From Hypomesus transpacificus (Eukaryota; Chordata; Actinopteri; Osmeriformes; Osmeridae): a DNA stretch of 64,000 nucleotides. Within the stretch, counting starts at the first letter, position 1, and the number at the start of each line of letters is the position of its first letter. This document shows, piece by piece, positions 10,165 to 32,312 of the stretch. The stretch is from contig NC_061080.1 of assembly GCF_021917145.1 (NCBI RefSeq), positions 1,593,497 through 1,657,496 on the forward strand, given 5' to 3'. The position numbers and the translations under genes were made by a program. Below the pieces are notes generated by a model. The model was not told where the DNA came from, ran no database searches, and worked only from the letters and a program-made list of their open reading frames with translations.

Positions 10165-10345
10165 GCTGACATTTACCAACTGACCCAAGTTGAACACTGG
10201 ATTCTGGTGTCTCAATACCCATTGACACTTCCCTGCTGTATGACTATGCTAAGCCTATGTTCTGCACCTCTCTTTCACCAACCATCTCTTGAGTTTTTGA
10301 CATTGCTTGTAAAAAGGGCTGCACAAATAAATGTTGGTTTGATTT
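10165..10345 (+). mobile_element. Possible retroposon 3' end with AATAAA
   Basis: The block runs from the minisatellite to AATAAATG (AATAAA at 10326-10331) and a TTTGATTTATTTTT tail. The layout (G-poor, AATAAA, T/A tail) fits a LINE-like 3' end or a gene's poly(A) site. No upstream coding exons point to a gene. Confidence 0.3.
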
Positions 10346-11770
10346 ATTTTTAAAAATTGGGGAATATGCTCTATTTTGTAGTTCAGATTTCCAATAAAAA
10401 ATACTGCCATTTAGTTTATATCTCTTTTGTAATTGTTGAGCTGTTCATGTACAAGGTTGTGACATCACCATGTCAGGATTGCAGCCACTTAGAAAGGCTG
10501 ATTAACCTGTTACTGTAAAGTAATTGTACACAGCCACTTTACATCAGTGTAAAAGGTTACCGTAAACACTAACTACACTATGTATTTTTAGAATGCTACT
10601 AGAGTTATTTCAGAATAGTTAGGTTACTTATTGTAATTTCACATATATATTATTAGGTATGCGTGCTTTTGGCAACGTTTTTAAACTCAAGCTTGTGAGT
10701 CGCTGTACACAATTGCTGCACGGTTTAGGACCAACACAATGTAGAGGTGTCAAACATGTAGCTAGTTTCCAGGCTGTGATATAAACACTGTAGGCTATTT
10801 TTGTACGCCCTTCGACTGGTTAGCTCCTGCAATTCCCACACAGCAGTAGTCTAGGAGTTAGATAGCTCATAGTAGGCCTACAATTTACCGGGGACAGGTC
10901 CGAATCTAGGAGCAAAACGGAGCACAGCTGGCTTTTCGCAGGGTTCAAGACTGCAACCAAATTGTCGCATTTTGCGTTTTAATCTTCCTGACAATGAACG
11001 CTTACAGTAAACTTGTTTTGAATTAGCCTTTTTTCCCTAAATACATGTCAAGCATTATTATTAACATTTTGGAGGGCATATTTTCAGTTAGCAGATGATA
11101 GTTGCAGTTTGAGATGTGACCATCTCAAACCATCTCCATCTGAGATACAGCGTTGTTAGAATCAGCTTGTTTCAATTGGGGTTCTTTATTAAGGAATGAA
11201 TGCAATATGAGCAGGCTAAATGCATGAAAATATCACTAGAAGGGGAAAAGTTAAGGGACGGGTAAGATCATAGAGGTTAGGACCATTATTACACACGATT
11301 ACAATTTATGATGTATGCTTTTCTATGCAATCTTATAAGTATGCATTTTTATATAAAATATACAGACAGTAATAGCAGTTGTAAAATGTCAGTTAAAAAA
11401 ACGGACGCATTTGCAACCGACGCAAGCACACCCCACAATTTTTTCTAGTTCTATTATTATTATCTAATCATTGAGTTGCAAAAATACTGGAATAGCCTAA
11501 TACTGTAAAGAGTTTTCAGATTAGATCCCGAAATACGTGATTTAATTCCTATTCTGTTTCTATTTCTACAAGTCTGGCTTTTGAGGCTTTCTTTGTCAAT
11601 AGTTTTTACCCCATTGTTTTATTGACTTATAAGAATAATATGCCCAGACCAATGCAGTGAACTTCAATTCTGTATTCTCTTCTGTTCTCATCCTAATGGT
11701 GTTTTACTGCTTTTTTACTGTAATCAGGATCTCCAGTCACAGTGAGAAAAAGAGAACCTAAGAGTATATG
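10346..11770. other. AT-rich intergenic DNA, no gene seen
   Basis: No splice-consistent coding exons, long frames or clear repeat ends are visible. The sequence is unique-looking AT-rich DNA and runs into the purine microsatellite at about 11780. Confidence 0.5.
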
Positions 11771-11779
11771 TGAGACGGG

Positions 11780-11998
11780 GGGAGAAGAGAGAGAGAGAGA
11801 AAGAGAGAGAGATGGGTAAATAGAGAGAGATAGGGAGAGAGAGATAGAGAACGAGAGAGAGAGAACGAGAGAGAGAGATATGTAAATAAAGAGAGAGATA
11901 GATAGATATAGAGAGGTAGGTTAATAGAGAGAGAGATAGGTACATAGAGAGAGAGAGAGAGTAAAGAGAGAGAGATAGGTAAATAGAGAGAGAAAAAA
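11780..11998. repeat. (GA)n / GAGATA purine-rich microsatellite
   Basis: An imperfect purine-rich array of GAGAGA mixed with GATAGGTAAATA units, about 220 bp. It is one of the few arrays here with purines on the + strand. Confidence 0.95.
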
Positions 11999-12495
11999 TG
12001 GGGATTTACAGTAATACAGAAAATGCAAATCATAGTCAAATGACCTCCAGGGGGAAGTGGATGGATTAGTGTTGCTCTGACTGATTTGAGTGAGCAGAGG
12101 AGGTTAAGGAACTGCTGAAATGGGGTCTGACGAACAAGGCTCATGTGTCACCAACAAACAGACATCATATATTTGGACAACCGGACTCAGAATTGAAGTG
12201 CTAGAGGAAATGTAAGGACAATGATCTCATGTTAAAAGAAGGTGGATTAGTGTTATGACAAGTTTGAGATTAGTTCGTTGTTTGTCTTTAAGTGGGCCTC
12301 TATGATATTTTACAAAATAGTTATTGTCTATGAAAATATGAAGGTGCCAGATGCACTGAAATAGAAAGCCAGTTGTCATGGAGAACACAGCCGTGACAGC
12401 CAAAACAATGTAACACTTCTGAACTCAGGAATATTGAATGAAAACAAACAAGTGAGACAGATGACTTCCTTCTGGAAGCCCACATCCCCACTCCA

Positions 12496-12670
12496 TCTCA
12501 CACACGCACACACACACACACCCACACACATACATACATACACACACACAAACGTACGCACACAAACACACACACACCCACCTACGCACACAACACCCTC
12601 CACTCACATTGCACACACACACTTCCCACCACCCCTGTATCAACGCACACGCACATGCACACACGCACAA
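12496..12670. repeat. (CA)n-rich tract
   Basis: Interrupted (CA)n with CACGCA, CATA and CACC units. All open frames over it are repeat artefacts. Confidence 0.95.
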
Positions 12671-12739
12671 AGCTTGTCTCTTCCTCATTGTGCTCACATG
12701 CACCTCTTTCATTCACTTCCTGTTTGTCCTGCGCGAGTG

Positions 12740-12991
12740 TACGGCTGCGAGTGTAGATCGACCACCATTCCTCCTGCTGCGTCTGTGTGGCCGCTCCTTG
12801 GGTCCTCTCTCTAGGGGTGTGCACCGCATCTGCAACTGTCAGTCTTTCAGAGCACGGCACTGCCGAAGGATGTGGTCTTGCCAGCGCTTCCTTCTTTTCA
12901 CTCATGAATGAATGGATTGGATAATCAGAGAGCCACCGCTCGCACTCAGAGAGACACATCAAGAGGATATGGATGTTGGATCGTAAAGCCA
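12740..12991 (+). other. pik3r5: Candidate non-coding first exon of pik3r5
   Basis: The coding exon of pik3r5 opens with a splice acceptor, so at least one upstream non-coding exon must exist. This stretch is moderately CpG-containing and ends AAAGCCAG before GTAGGC at 12992, a usable donor. No TATA box was seen. It is only the best candidate I found in the 12-kb upstream region. Confidence 0.2.
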
Positions 12992-14640
12992 GGTAGGCGG
13001 ATTGAACTTTTCCTGAAGTGAAACGTGGGGCTTTTTATATGGGCTTTGAACCAGATCTAGAACTGATTTGGAAGTTGTAGAATTGTTAAGATGACATGAC
13101 TGGATGCAGACAGGATGGGAAGAGTTTTTTGTAAGATATGGTTGAACATTTAGAATCTGACCCTTGAAGGATGTTTTTGCAGTACTGCCGGTATGTGGTC
13201 AACAGCACTGGAGATCTGATCTTGGATATCATTTGCACAGTCAGTTGTTGTCCTGTACCGCATATGGAGGTCAGCATGTCTTTAACAAACACAGCTAGAT
13301 GCGTTCGCTATTCAGGGTAACAGTAAACCCAAAACAACACACTTACAGACCCATCCTTCAGTCGATCTGTGAGGGGAACTAATCCAACTGTAGTTCTCTT
13401 TGGAACAAACTCTGTCAAGTTTCCTCTATCCTCTAGAACCTGTGTGTGTCACTGTCATGTGGGTGACTGTTGTAAAGGGCAGAGGAGCAGAGGATGTGGA
13501 GAAAGAGTTTATTTGACAGGGACACTTTGTGACTCCCTGATGACCAAGGCGTGTGGTCACTTATGTCATAGACTTGTACTGTATTGTAATTATAACACAA
13601 TCCAGCTATCGAGCAGAACTGCTGAACAATTGTAAAACTAAACCCAAATATGTTTGACAAGGGTTTGTACTTGGTTGTCAGGGAAATTGAGGCGATGCAT
13701 GGATATGTGTTGCTCATAACTGACCTGGTTAAGCCGTGGTTAAACAGAATGTTATTTGATTTGCAAATTAGCCTTAAATGATAACAACATCCACCACCAG
13801 GAAGTTAAATGAGATATGCTGAACGTATCAACCATTCACATGCCATCCTAACTTTGTGTGCACGTGTGATGCACAGCATCAAAGTCCCAATGAAAAAGGC
13901 AGAGAGGAGGGAAGATGATGTCACCCCTCTCCCTCACCCCAAACCAGCATTATTTGCAAATATATAACTGGCCGCATGTTATGATGTGGCAGTGACACAG
14001 TTCTATATTGTCTGTGCCCAAAGAAGTCAATGGGCTGAAACAGTCCTGGTTCATGTGGCCAGTGTGTGCACGTGTGTATGTCTGACACACTGATGGAGGT
14101 GATTACGGTGATGACCCCTTAAGGTGTTTTGACACATGTAAGCAACAGTAAGCCATCACCTTGGTGAAGCTTGGATGATTGGCAGCATAATCATCCAATG
14201 GAGATGAGGGGCACTGGAAGCCTGTCAGTCATGACGTGTGTCTCTTCCTGATCAGTCATCGACAGTGAGACACAACTTCTGCTTTTGCTACATTATTGTG
14301 TTGTTAGAATCTGCATGCTGTTAGCCATGAGACTGTTAAACAATCACCACTATTGCTTCATTACTCCTTTCAAGGATTGCTGGTTTGAGCTTCTCAGTGT
14401 CTCGGGATCGAATGCATGGGATGGGAGAGGCTTGGATTTGGTTGTCAGACAGATTGATCAAATACTCAGAGTCTTCCCATTCAGGTCGTTAGAGGTTGAA
14501 CGACTGAAACTGACAACAGTGACACTCATGTTTGTCAGATGGTGTTGATAACTGGCACAGGTCTCTTGCAACCTGATTCACAGCCTCTTCCTGTTTGCTT
14601 GCTGTTACGTGTGGGCCTTATCTACGGGATCTACGTTTAC
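12992..14640. other. Non-coding DNA upstream of pik3r5
   Basis: No coding exon is supported. It is probably pik3r5 first-intron or intergenic sequence, with no clear mobile element. Confidence 0.4.
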
Positions 14641-14654
14641 ACCTTTTCTCAACT

Positions 14655-14712
14655 CTCTCCCACTCAATCTCTCTCTCTCTCCCAACCTGTCTCTCTCTTT
14701 CTCTCTGCCGTG

Positions 14713-14789
<77 letters not shown>

Positions 14790-14791
14790 TC

Positions 14792-14869
<78 letters not shown>

Positions 14870-14945
14870 ACCCTATCTCTCTCTTTCTCTCTCTGCCGTG
14901 CTCTCTTTCTCTGTTTCTCTCTCTCTTTCACACACATACACACAC
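14655..14945. repeat. (CT)n microsatellite with internal duplication
   Basis: About 290 bp of (CT)n with TTTCTC interruptions. The phrase CTCTGCCGTGCTCTCTTTCT occurs at both ends (14704 and 14891), which suggests a duplication of the array's edge. A short (CA)n follows. Confidence 0.95.
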
Positions 14946-16990
14946 AGTCTTGACACCTGTTCCATTTCCTTTCTGTCTGTCACAATCCACAGAGTACATT
15001 TGACCAGTATTACATAGTACTCTAATGCTGCAGTAATACACAGGCTGGAGATTACAGCAGTGCGCTGTGTCTTCTTTGTGAGCTTGACGTCTTGAGTGAT
15101 TCCCATATTTTGTCTTCATGAGCAGTTCAAGATCGAAAGTATCATTATGTACATAGCTGGACCCATACAGTACATTATGTTACTGTCACTTGTAGATCCA
15201 GGAGTTCCAGGAGGATTTGGAGTTCATAGTACCGTAGGAGCAAATAAAACAAAGTAATCAAACCATTTAGTAAATGCAAAGTGTAACCTTTTGCTTACAG
15301 TAATCATCTTCCAAGGATCTCAGTGGAGGAAGTGGACTCGTTTTCATCTGAAAAGACCTCGAGCAATGATTCAGAAGAGTACATACAAAACAAATGCAGT
15401 TGCATTATAAGAAGAGAGAATCTTAATGAGAGCCAATCTTCTGGAGAAATTAAAGTGCTTCTCCCCCAGGTTAGCACAACCTATCGGAGATACTGGAACA
15501 GCAGCAGGTCACTAGCAGACATGCCCCTGACAAGCTATTGTTTTTGTAACCTTCATTGAGCACTTCTCCGTCTACTGTATCTACTGTACCTGTCTGTCCC
15601 CCTGTGAGAAAGACTTCCCTCACTGACCGGCAGCAGGTCTGACAAAAGGGAAGCCCTCAGTTACTGTGGACGCTTTATTGTTCGACCGATGTTATTTCCT
15701 AAAACCAGAAGAGGTTCTCATGCGGTCTTCCATGGGAGAGAATGAACGGGTGGAGGGGGGTGGGGGTGGAGGGGAGGTCTACAGACAAGGACTGGACGTG
15801 GGACACCATCAAGGTGGTGGTGGGGGTTTACAATGAGGTGTCACATGCAACGCATGCATTCATAAACACAGACAGACATACACACACACACACACACACA
15901 CATATGCACACATCCCCCCCCTGGTCTGTGGGAGTCTATCTGAGAGGCTGATCACACCACAACAATGGAGAGGCACCTGCTTCCTTAACGGAGCAGGGGA
16001 GCAATCTTCCTGTTTGGGAGTTGTTGGAAATGTGATTAGGGGCAAGACTTGTGGAGGGGAGAGGAGAGGAGGGGAGGGTACGGGAGAAGAGAGGAGGGGA
16101 GGAGTGGAAAGGAGAGGAGGTGAAGGGGAGGAGAGGAGGTGAAGGGGAGTAGAGGAGGTGAAGGGGAGGAGAGGATGAGATCATGTCTGAGAGACTACAA
16201 GTGAACCCACAGAGATCTGGAGATCTCTTGCTCTGGCTGATTTGAGGTAACATGACTGTGATGACAAAAAAAGGTTGGCTTTAGGGCAGGATTTAGGTCA
16301 ACCGATGAAGTTGTATACATGCTTACGTAGAAGTTCAAGTGGTTCTCTCAAACGTTCCTCTTTTTAGCGTTTTAGATGTGTAATCACTAATTGTGCGGGC
16401 CAGTCTTGTCCGGACTCTAGTATGCTTTCAGACTGTGGTTTGAAACAAAGCTTGCCTTGACAGATGCAAAAAAATATATAAATTAGTCAGCTGTCTCAAA
16501 ATGGTTAACCCCCCACACCCCCAGTTGCAACAGCTGAAAATGTGGAAGTGACCTTGTTGACACTGAGAGAAAGATCATACATCCTCTCATGAAACAGTTT
16601 ATCCTGCGATTGCAACACTGGCTGCATAAACAACATGTCCAACGGCCGATCTACTCCAACCTTTTCGAAGAAAGAAGCATTTTGCGTTCAGCGTTATTTA
16701 AGTTACGGAGGGACAAAAAATATCGTCTTTCACTCTTCAAATCTTGCTTCAAATCTCCTAAAGTGTTAACGGTCTGAATGCAACTCAGTGACTTCTCCGT
16801 CAATTTTCCTGAAACACTTCCCGCCCGACCGAAGCGAGCCACTGCTTATAATGATTCACCAAGGTTTCGCTCAATAAGATCATAAGACTTACTTTTATTA
16901 CCCCTTAGGCGACCTTGTTTTGGAAGCGGGCCATCACAACACCCCTGAATTATTAGTTCCTTCCACTTCTACATGGCACGCAGCCAGCAC
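14946..16990. other. Non-coding DNA with short (CA)n and a GGAGGGGA tract
   Basis: No supported exon. It contains (CA)n at 15880-15902 and an imperfect GAGGTGAAGGGGAGGAGA purine repeat at 16049-16172. Confidence 0.4.
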
Positions 16991-17084
16991 GGTGATGTTC
17001 CACAATGACCGGGGTCATTAGCGCTGGCATTAAACGCCAACTCCCAAACGTATTCACCTTCGACCTCACGACACTTTGGGGGGT

Positions 17085-17131
17085 GGGGATGGGGGGGGGG
17101 GGACAACACACCCTTCTGAGACGGTGGAGGG

Positions 17132-17163
<32 letters not shown>

Positions 17164-17640
17164 GAGTGTGGAGGGGCCACGTCCATGTGTTGTTGACGCG
17201 GGGGCTGTTTGCCATTGTCGTTTGTGGCGAGGAGCGCACGGGTGAGGAGCGCGGTGCCCCACCCGTCGCTGTGCACGAGAGCAACAGAGGACGGCAGCGT
17301 CCGCCCCGGCTCGGGCCTTTCGCCTCATGCTCTTCCTCTCTCAGTTCCCCTTGCGGTCTTCCAGTCCACGGGGGAGGGGGGCGGGCCCCCCTCAGAAACC
17401 CAGGGGGCAACCCTCGATTTCCCCATCCGTCTCTCACCCCAACAGCCCCCCCAACCCCCCTCTCCCAAGTCCCATCTGCACACAATGACAACTTCCTGTC
17501 CACCAGCCAGCACAGACAAAAGTTCCCCCTGTGAGACTAAATATAGGATCCCTTCTGTGGATGACGATGAGGCTATCAGCGTTAGCATAGAGACCGTCCA
17601 AGTGAAGTCTGGTGTGGGTCTGACTTGAACGCAGCACTGG
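17085..17640. other. GC-rich block with long poly-G run
   Basis: A GC- and CpG-rich stretch with an uninterrupted G run at about 17137-17164. It could be a CpG-island-like element upstream of pik3r5, but no exon with a clear donor was found. Several frames are open because the DNA is GC-rich; none resembles a known protein. Confidence 0.4.
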
Positions 17641-19644
17641 GAGGAGGTTTGTGTAGCTCGCGTTGAGCACAGGCATCGATCTTGGATATGGGTCACATGC
17701 AGGGTCTTCTCCTTCAGGAAAAGACACGGTTAAGAATCACATTTGGGTGATTTGGGATCGAAAAGGTTCTCGAGACAGTTTCGTAACATGATCAAAGTGA
17801 GAGAAAAAAAGACTTGGCATTGCTAAGTTAATGGCATCATCACATTACATTTCTGAGAAAGATAACAAAGTGTCAGATTTTTGACCATTTCGGAGTAAGG
17901 CCTTGATCTCTTACACTTTTGCTAGTGTGGTTGACACTCATCATCACTGACATTTGTTTGTTTTTTTGTGAGTCATTTACAATGATATATTTACCTTACT
18001 TCACAGCAGCTTGTTTGTAAAAGGGATTTTTTTTTCTGTTGAGTTAGAAGGACCTGAGATCTTAATCAGTCTGATGAGACAGACCAGGTCAGGCATAGAG
18101 TGACAGTTATGAAGTTTAATGAGGTCATAAAATAGTCTGAACACTTTTCGACTGCTGCTAACATGATGGAAAAAAAACGTGCTTGACAAAATGAGTTTTT
18201 TTTTAACCTGTGTGCTGTAAAAGCTCTTATTGAGAGGGGCAGCTGTGCACGAACATGGAAATGCCCTTATTTTGGGTTTTGACCATACACAAGGAAGTTG
18301 AACGAAAACATTTCCCAAATAACGCCACAACCCGTGCTAACATATAATCCCACCATGGGGCAAGAAACAACATCACGTTATTACATGCAGCAAGTGACCT
18401 ATGTTAGTAACACTGGAAATTATATATTCTATGGTCTTCTGTAAATGGATCAAATACGTTTTCACTGTTTGTCGGTAAAAACCTTTGTTCTGCATCAGGG
18501 GATGCAGTCTCAATCTGTTTTCACTTCCTTCAGTTGATCAAGGTCAATCTGCTGCCAACATACTTTACACTGGTTGTTCCAAAGCAGTGAAGTAACATAG
18601 CTATTGTAAATAAAGAACTATTCTTTTACAGTAAGACAGACAATATTAACTGTACTGTTCGAGGAAGATACAGCTATAAACGGTGTCCTTTTGATTGAGG
18701 TCATCACCATTCTTTACCGGTGTGTGGATGTGATTATTGTTCAATTTGATCACTTGATTCCGTCGCACCATGTTTGTAGGGACTGATCAGAGATGCCGTA
18801 GGCAGAAGACAGTTAGAACTTGCCCTTTCAAGGACTGAGTTTTTGATGAGGCTGCCTCTCCATGCATAACAGATTACCCATTCATACCGTGAGTGAAGCA
18901 AAAAACCCTGACTATCACCTGGCTGGTGCTGAAGAAGAGCAGGGGGAATACCTGCTACTCGTCAACTGAAACCAAGTCAAACGAGTGAAAAAGACATGAA
19001 GACAGTGTGTTCTTCTGAATGCCCTGACTGGGTGTGCACATGAAGGACTCATGCCGTGCATTCACCTGACCTGATTTTATAACCGCTACGATCTGTGGGT
19101 TATACTCTAGCAAAATGAGTTGCCCCCTGTACGTTCTGCAGCCTCTTAAAGTGATCTCATTTCGTTCCATGCTTGTGTTTTTCGGCCCAAGTGGCTATGG
19201 TGGACATGCAGATTGACAAACTGGTTTCAGATGTCCTTGTTCAAGGGAAATGAAATAGTCCTTAGGCTGTGTCGCTTTTCTAGGAACAATAGGAAGATAT
19301 GTCATACCTGGCACATCACCTACATGCAAAACCGGATGGGCGTTTACTTCCTTGATCCCAGTGTGAGCTGTTCATGCACTGATGGAACCAATCAAAAGGA
19401 AGGGGTGAGTGTCTGTGTTTGGACACGTGTATGTAAAGGTGTGTGGAGGGGGGGGATTTCAGGCACGCGCGAGCGTGTGCGTGTACACGCATGTGTCTTC
19501 GCGTGACGTGTTTGCCCGTCTGGTCTGGTAGCACGTGTGCGCGGGCGTACGCCACAGCGTGATGTGTGTGTGTACACGCAACACAACCTTGACAATCGCA
19601 ATCAAGGTGGGTGATATGCTGGTGCTTTTTGTTTCCCTCCCCAG
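17641..19644. other. Non-coding DNA ending in the pik3r5 exon acceptor
   Basis: No exons are supported. Alternating purine-pyrimidine GT/GC-rich words occur at 19410-19580. The acceptor TTTCCCTCCCCAG ends at 19644. Confidence 0.45.
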
Positions 19645-19659
19645 GGCCCGAGGACAAAG

Positions 19660-29225
<9,566 letters not shown>

Positions 29226-30185
29226 GACCAGTGGCCCTTCTGTGGATCCTCACCTGGGAGAAGCCTGGTAGAAACCCCGATAAACTGGTCTAGTTGGTGG
29301 AAAGAGACTTTTTATCTGCTGGACACTATGGTTTATGTGAATACTGTACATATGTGTATTTATGTGTGAAAATAACTTATAATGTGCACCTTGTTAAAAA
29401 TGTTTTGTACACTGTAATTGATGCCCAGCAATACTGAAAGCACTGACGCACTGAAGTTGTTACCCTGTCTACAGCAATACAGCATTCGTTTCCTGAATTT
29501 AAAATGGAAAGATTACACTGACTTGACAAGGCCAGCAGGGGGCTCTGTTTCATTGTTCTGACAACAAACTTTGTTTGGCAGATTTGTAACTAATTTGACG
29601 TTTTGCTTCCACAAACACCTCTTACAAATAATTCATTTGTTTGTAGATGTAATGTATAAATTGAGCATTGTATATATTTATCTTTGTATTTCACTCTGTG
29701 TTGGACATGTGTAATTCATAATTAATTGAAGCCTGATCTTGTGTGTAACTAGTGGTTCTAGAGAATATAGGATGTAAATATCTAGACCTCGTCTTCAAAT
29801 CAGAACTTGATGAACGTAATTTATTTCAATCTCTGGTCTTGCACTGAAAGCAGATCTTTCTTTTCAATAAGACATACTATAGTTTTGGCTGTCAAACATT
29901 TCTGCACCAGCACTTGTACTAGGATTCTTATGACTTCTCCGAAATACTAAAGATAAAAAAAAATGAAAAAATAAAAGATTAATACAAATATTAATCAAAA
30001 TTGTTGTTATGGTACGTCAATGACAAAATAACAAACTAGTTGTCTGGCACTATTGTCTCTTCCTTGTGGTACAAAAATGACAGTCGTTTTGTGTGGTTTA
30101 TGTTATGTGAATGTGTACTTTGTATAATCTATGAAATGTACAAATTAAAGATATTTCAATAAAACTTGGAACGTATTTTTAAATG
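29226..30185 (+). other. pik3r5: 3' UTR of pik3r5
   Basis: AT-rich sequence without repeats follows the stop codon and runs to an AATAAA signal, in the usual length range for a vertebrate 3' UTR. The end is inferred from the signal. Confidence 0.7.
30158..30163 (+). terminator. pik3r5: Polyadenylation signal of pik3r5
   Basis: AATAAA within TTTCAATAAAACTTGG, about 930 bases after the stop codon. It is the clearest canonical signal after the gene. Confidence 0.7.
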
Positions 30186-30189
30186 ACTA

Positions 30190-30955
30190 TACAGTTGTCA
30201 GTAATCTTAAAATACACAGATTGAATAGAATATCGAACTATAGGCTAAATCCAGGAATGTGTGTCGGTCAGTCTGTGGTTCGATTAGAGAACTTATCTAA
30301 GGCAAATTTTGCTGTTATAAAACTGATGGAACACAGGCAGTGGAAGACTCAGGCTGTTTTAAGGGCACCTACTGGACGACATAGGGCCCCACCAGTGTAA
30401 CAATGGGAATCATTATTTAATTTTCTATATTGCGTTATTATTGGCAACAATGTACTTTGTCTTTCACTATCAAATACAGTTAACCTAATCATCTGACCTA
30501 AAGGACAGATCTATTGGACACAAAAAACTTAGTGGCCCCTTGCAAAAACACAAACAATATTTGTTAGGGGGCCATACAATGTGAATGTAAGCAGGGTTTG
30601 AGAGTTCAATTCAAAATCTTATTTAAGTATTTGGCACCAGCCCTAGTTTTGTCACGGGACACTTTAGGAAAACATGCCCTAGAGGGCACATTGCAAGGCA
30701 TAGCATCTAATTTTCTTGCACTTCATAACAGCACCCTTTTCCATTCATATCATTGTGTTATTGAATTTTCTTGTTCTAGAGAGCACGTCATCATAATACA
30801 TTGTATGAAGGGCTATCTTAAACGGCACTCAAGCATTTGTTCCCATGTGCCAACTGGCTTTATTTTACTTTTGCAACATTTTTACAACCAGTCCACCACT
30901 CAGCAGGGCATTGGATGAAGTTGGAAAATGTGGCAGGTGTTTGCTTAATGATAAT
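30190..30955. other. Intergenic DNA, no gene seen
   Basis: Repeat-poor AT-rich sequence between pik3r5 and the foldback element. Words such as GGGCCCCACCAGTGTAAC near 30383 hint at old transposon debris, but no ends were found. Confidence 0.4.
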
Positions 30956-30956
30956 A

Positions 30957-31088
30957 GGCGTGTTCGACTTCATGCAGCACCGGCGGCGCTGAAGAAGCTG
31001 AGAGCTGAGAATGCCATTGGCTGCTTCAAGTCAGCTGGGCTGCAGGCGGCTGCAGGCAACGCCGGTGCTGCATGAAGTCGAACGCACC
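30957..31088. mobile_element. 132-bp foldback MITE-like element
   Basis: Arms of 29 bp pair with two mismatches. The perfect 24-bp core begins GTTCGACTTCATGCAGCACC (30962-30985) and returns inverted at 31060-31083. The loop holds repeated GCTG/CTGCAGGC words. It could be a MITE or another hairpin-forming repeat; no target duplication is clear. Confidence 0.7.
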
Positions 31089-31563
31089 TAATGACCCAAG
31101 GACTTGTCATGTTCGTGAAATTGATTGGATGAGCGTTTTGCAAGAATGTTCGCTGATATTAAACACGCTCGTTGGTCGCCATATTGAATGCTCACTCCGC
31201 TCTCAAATTATGTTATGATAACTGAGTGCATGGTGCCCTTGGTCAACAAATAAATTCGTCACAATTTTGTTATGATCCATACACGGACACTTTGTATTTT
31301 AAAGTGAAATAACCTACTTGAGATACTTGAAATGCGAGTCCATCAGACAAAATAAAGAGCAGTTCATGCCAACACGCACAAACTCCAAGTTCACCAACAC
31401 TTAATACTTCACCGATATTAATCACCAGCTGCATCACGGGTATAACAAAATCAAACAAATCAGATATGGTTGAGATGTGATTTATTGGGTTGAATGAATT
31501 TCGATGACGTCAGAATTTCTTAGAGGGCGTTGCGACACTGCTGCCTGTCGTGTGTCACTTCAG

Positions 31564-31660
31564 TATAAACTGTCACAACTGCAGATGAACTTCATTGCGA
31601 AGCAGTCCTTATCTGCGCGCCATTGAAAGTTATTTATGCAGAGCTGCACCGCAACTACAG
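31564..31660 (+). promoter_or_regulatory. TATA box with downstream splice donor; possible unknown transcript start
   Basis: TATAAA at 31564-31569 is followed about 95 bases later by CAACTACAG before GTGAGC (donor at 31661), a strong donor. Together they look like a promoter and first exon, either of a lncRNA or of a far-upstream exon of pik3r6. No coding sequence is present in the exon. Confidence 0.35.
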
Positions 31661-31992
31661 GTGAGCATATTAATAGTTAAAACGTAATCTTTACGTAGGT
31701 AGCCTATGTGGATTTATTTTAGGAATGTGTATGAGTTTATGAGACCTATGGTGGTTATTTAACTGGCCAATGTATCCCCGATGTAGTCAGGGATTTAGAT
31801 GTACAAATCCCTAGACTGTTATAGCACGCATGAATAAGCCATTTGATTATCGCTCGACTTTGGGAAATACAGTGAGTTTATAGCCTATGAGTTTCCAGAT
31901 CTTACAAAATGATCACGTGTAGGCTACATCTCAACATGATTCAAAGATCACGGAGCTTATGATTCAAAGATCACAGCGCTTATAAGCTTATA

Positions 31993-32312
31993 AGGTTTTC
32001 TTGATGTTTTAACTGTAACAACATGTTACTGAGGGTGTTTATACATGTTAAAGGTGTTTTCTGAAGCTGTGTAGCCCTTAGATTCAGTTTAAGAGACTTT
32101 CCTTTTTTTATTGCTTTAAAGTGCTTTTCAGCTCCTGAATAGCGTTTTCCATGCATTTATAATGTTTGGCATGTAACTTCTGGCTGAAGGTTTTCTTGAT
32201 GTTTTAACTGTAATAACATGTTACTGTGGGTGTTTATACATGGTAAAGGTGTTTTCTGAAGCTGTGTAGCCCTTAGATTCAGTTTAAGAGACTTTCCTTT
32301 TTTATTGCTTTA
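31993..32312. repeat. Tandem duplication of a ~195-bp unit
   Basis: The stretch from AGGTTTTCTTGATGTTTTAA (31993) to TTTCCTTTTTT (about 32110) recurs from 32189 to about 32310 with only a few changes (for example ACAACATG/ATAACATG, GAGGG/GTGGG). The high identity suggests a recent event. Confidence 0.9.

Noticed and set aside
9630..10169. Ser-Pro-Gln-Pro repeat protein of 179 codons
   Set aside because: It follows the minisatellite exactly and the non-repeat part shows no known domain.
16953..17727. Pro- and Gly-rich frames on both strands around the poly-G run
   Set aside because: GC-rich, low-complexity DNA gives open frames everywhere; none matches a family and none splices to pik3r5 in frame.
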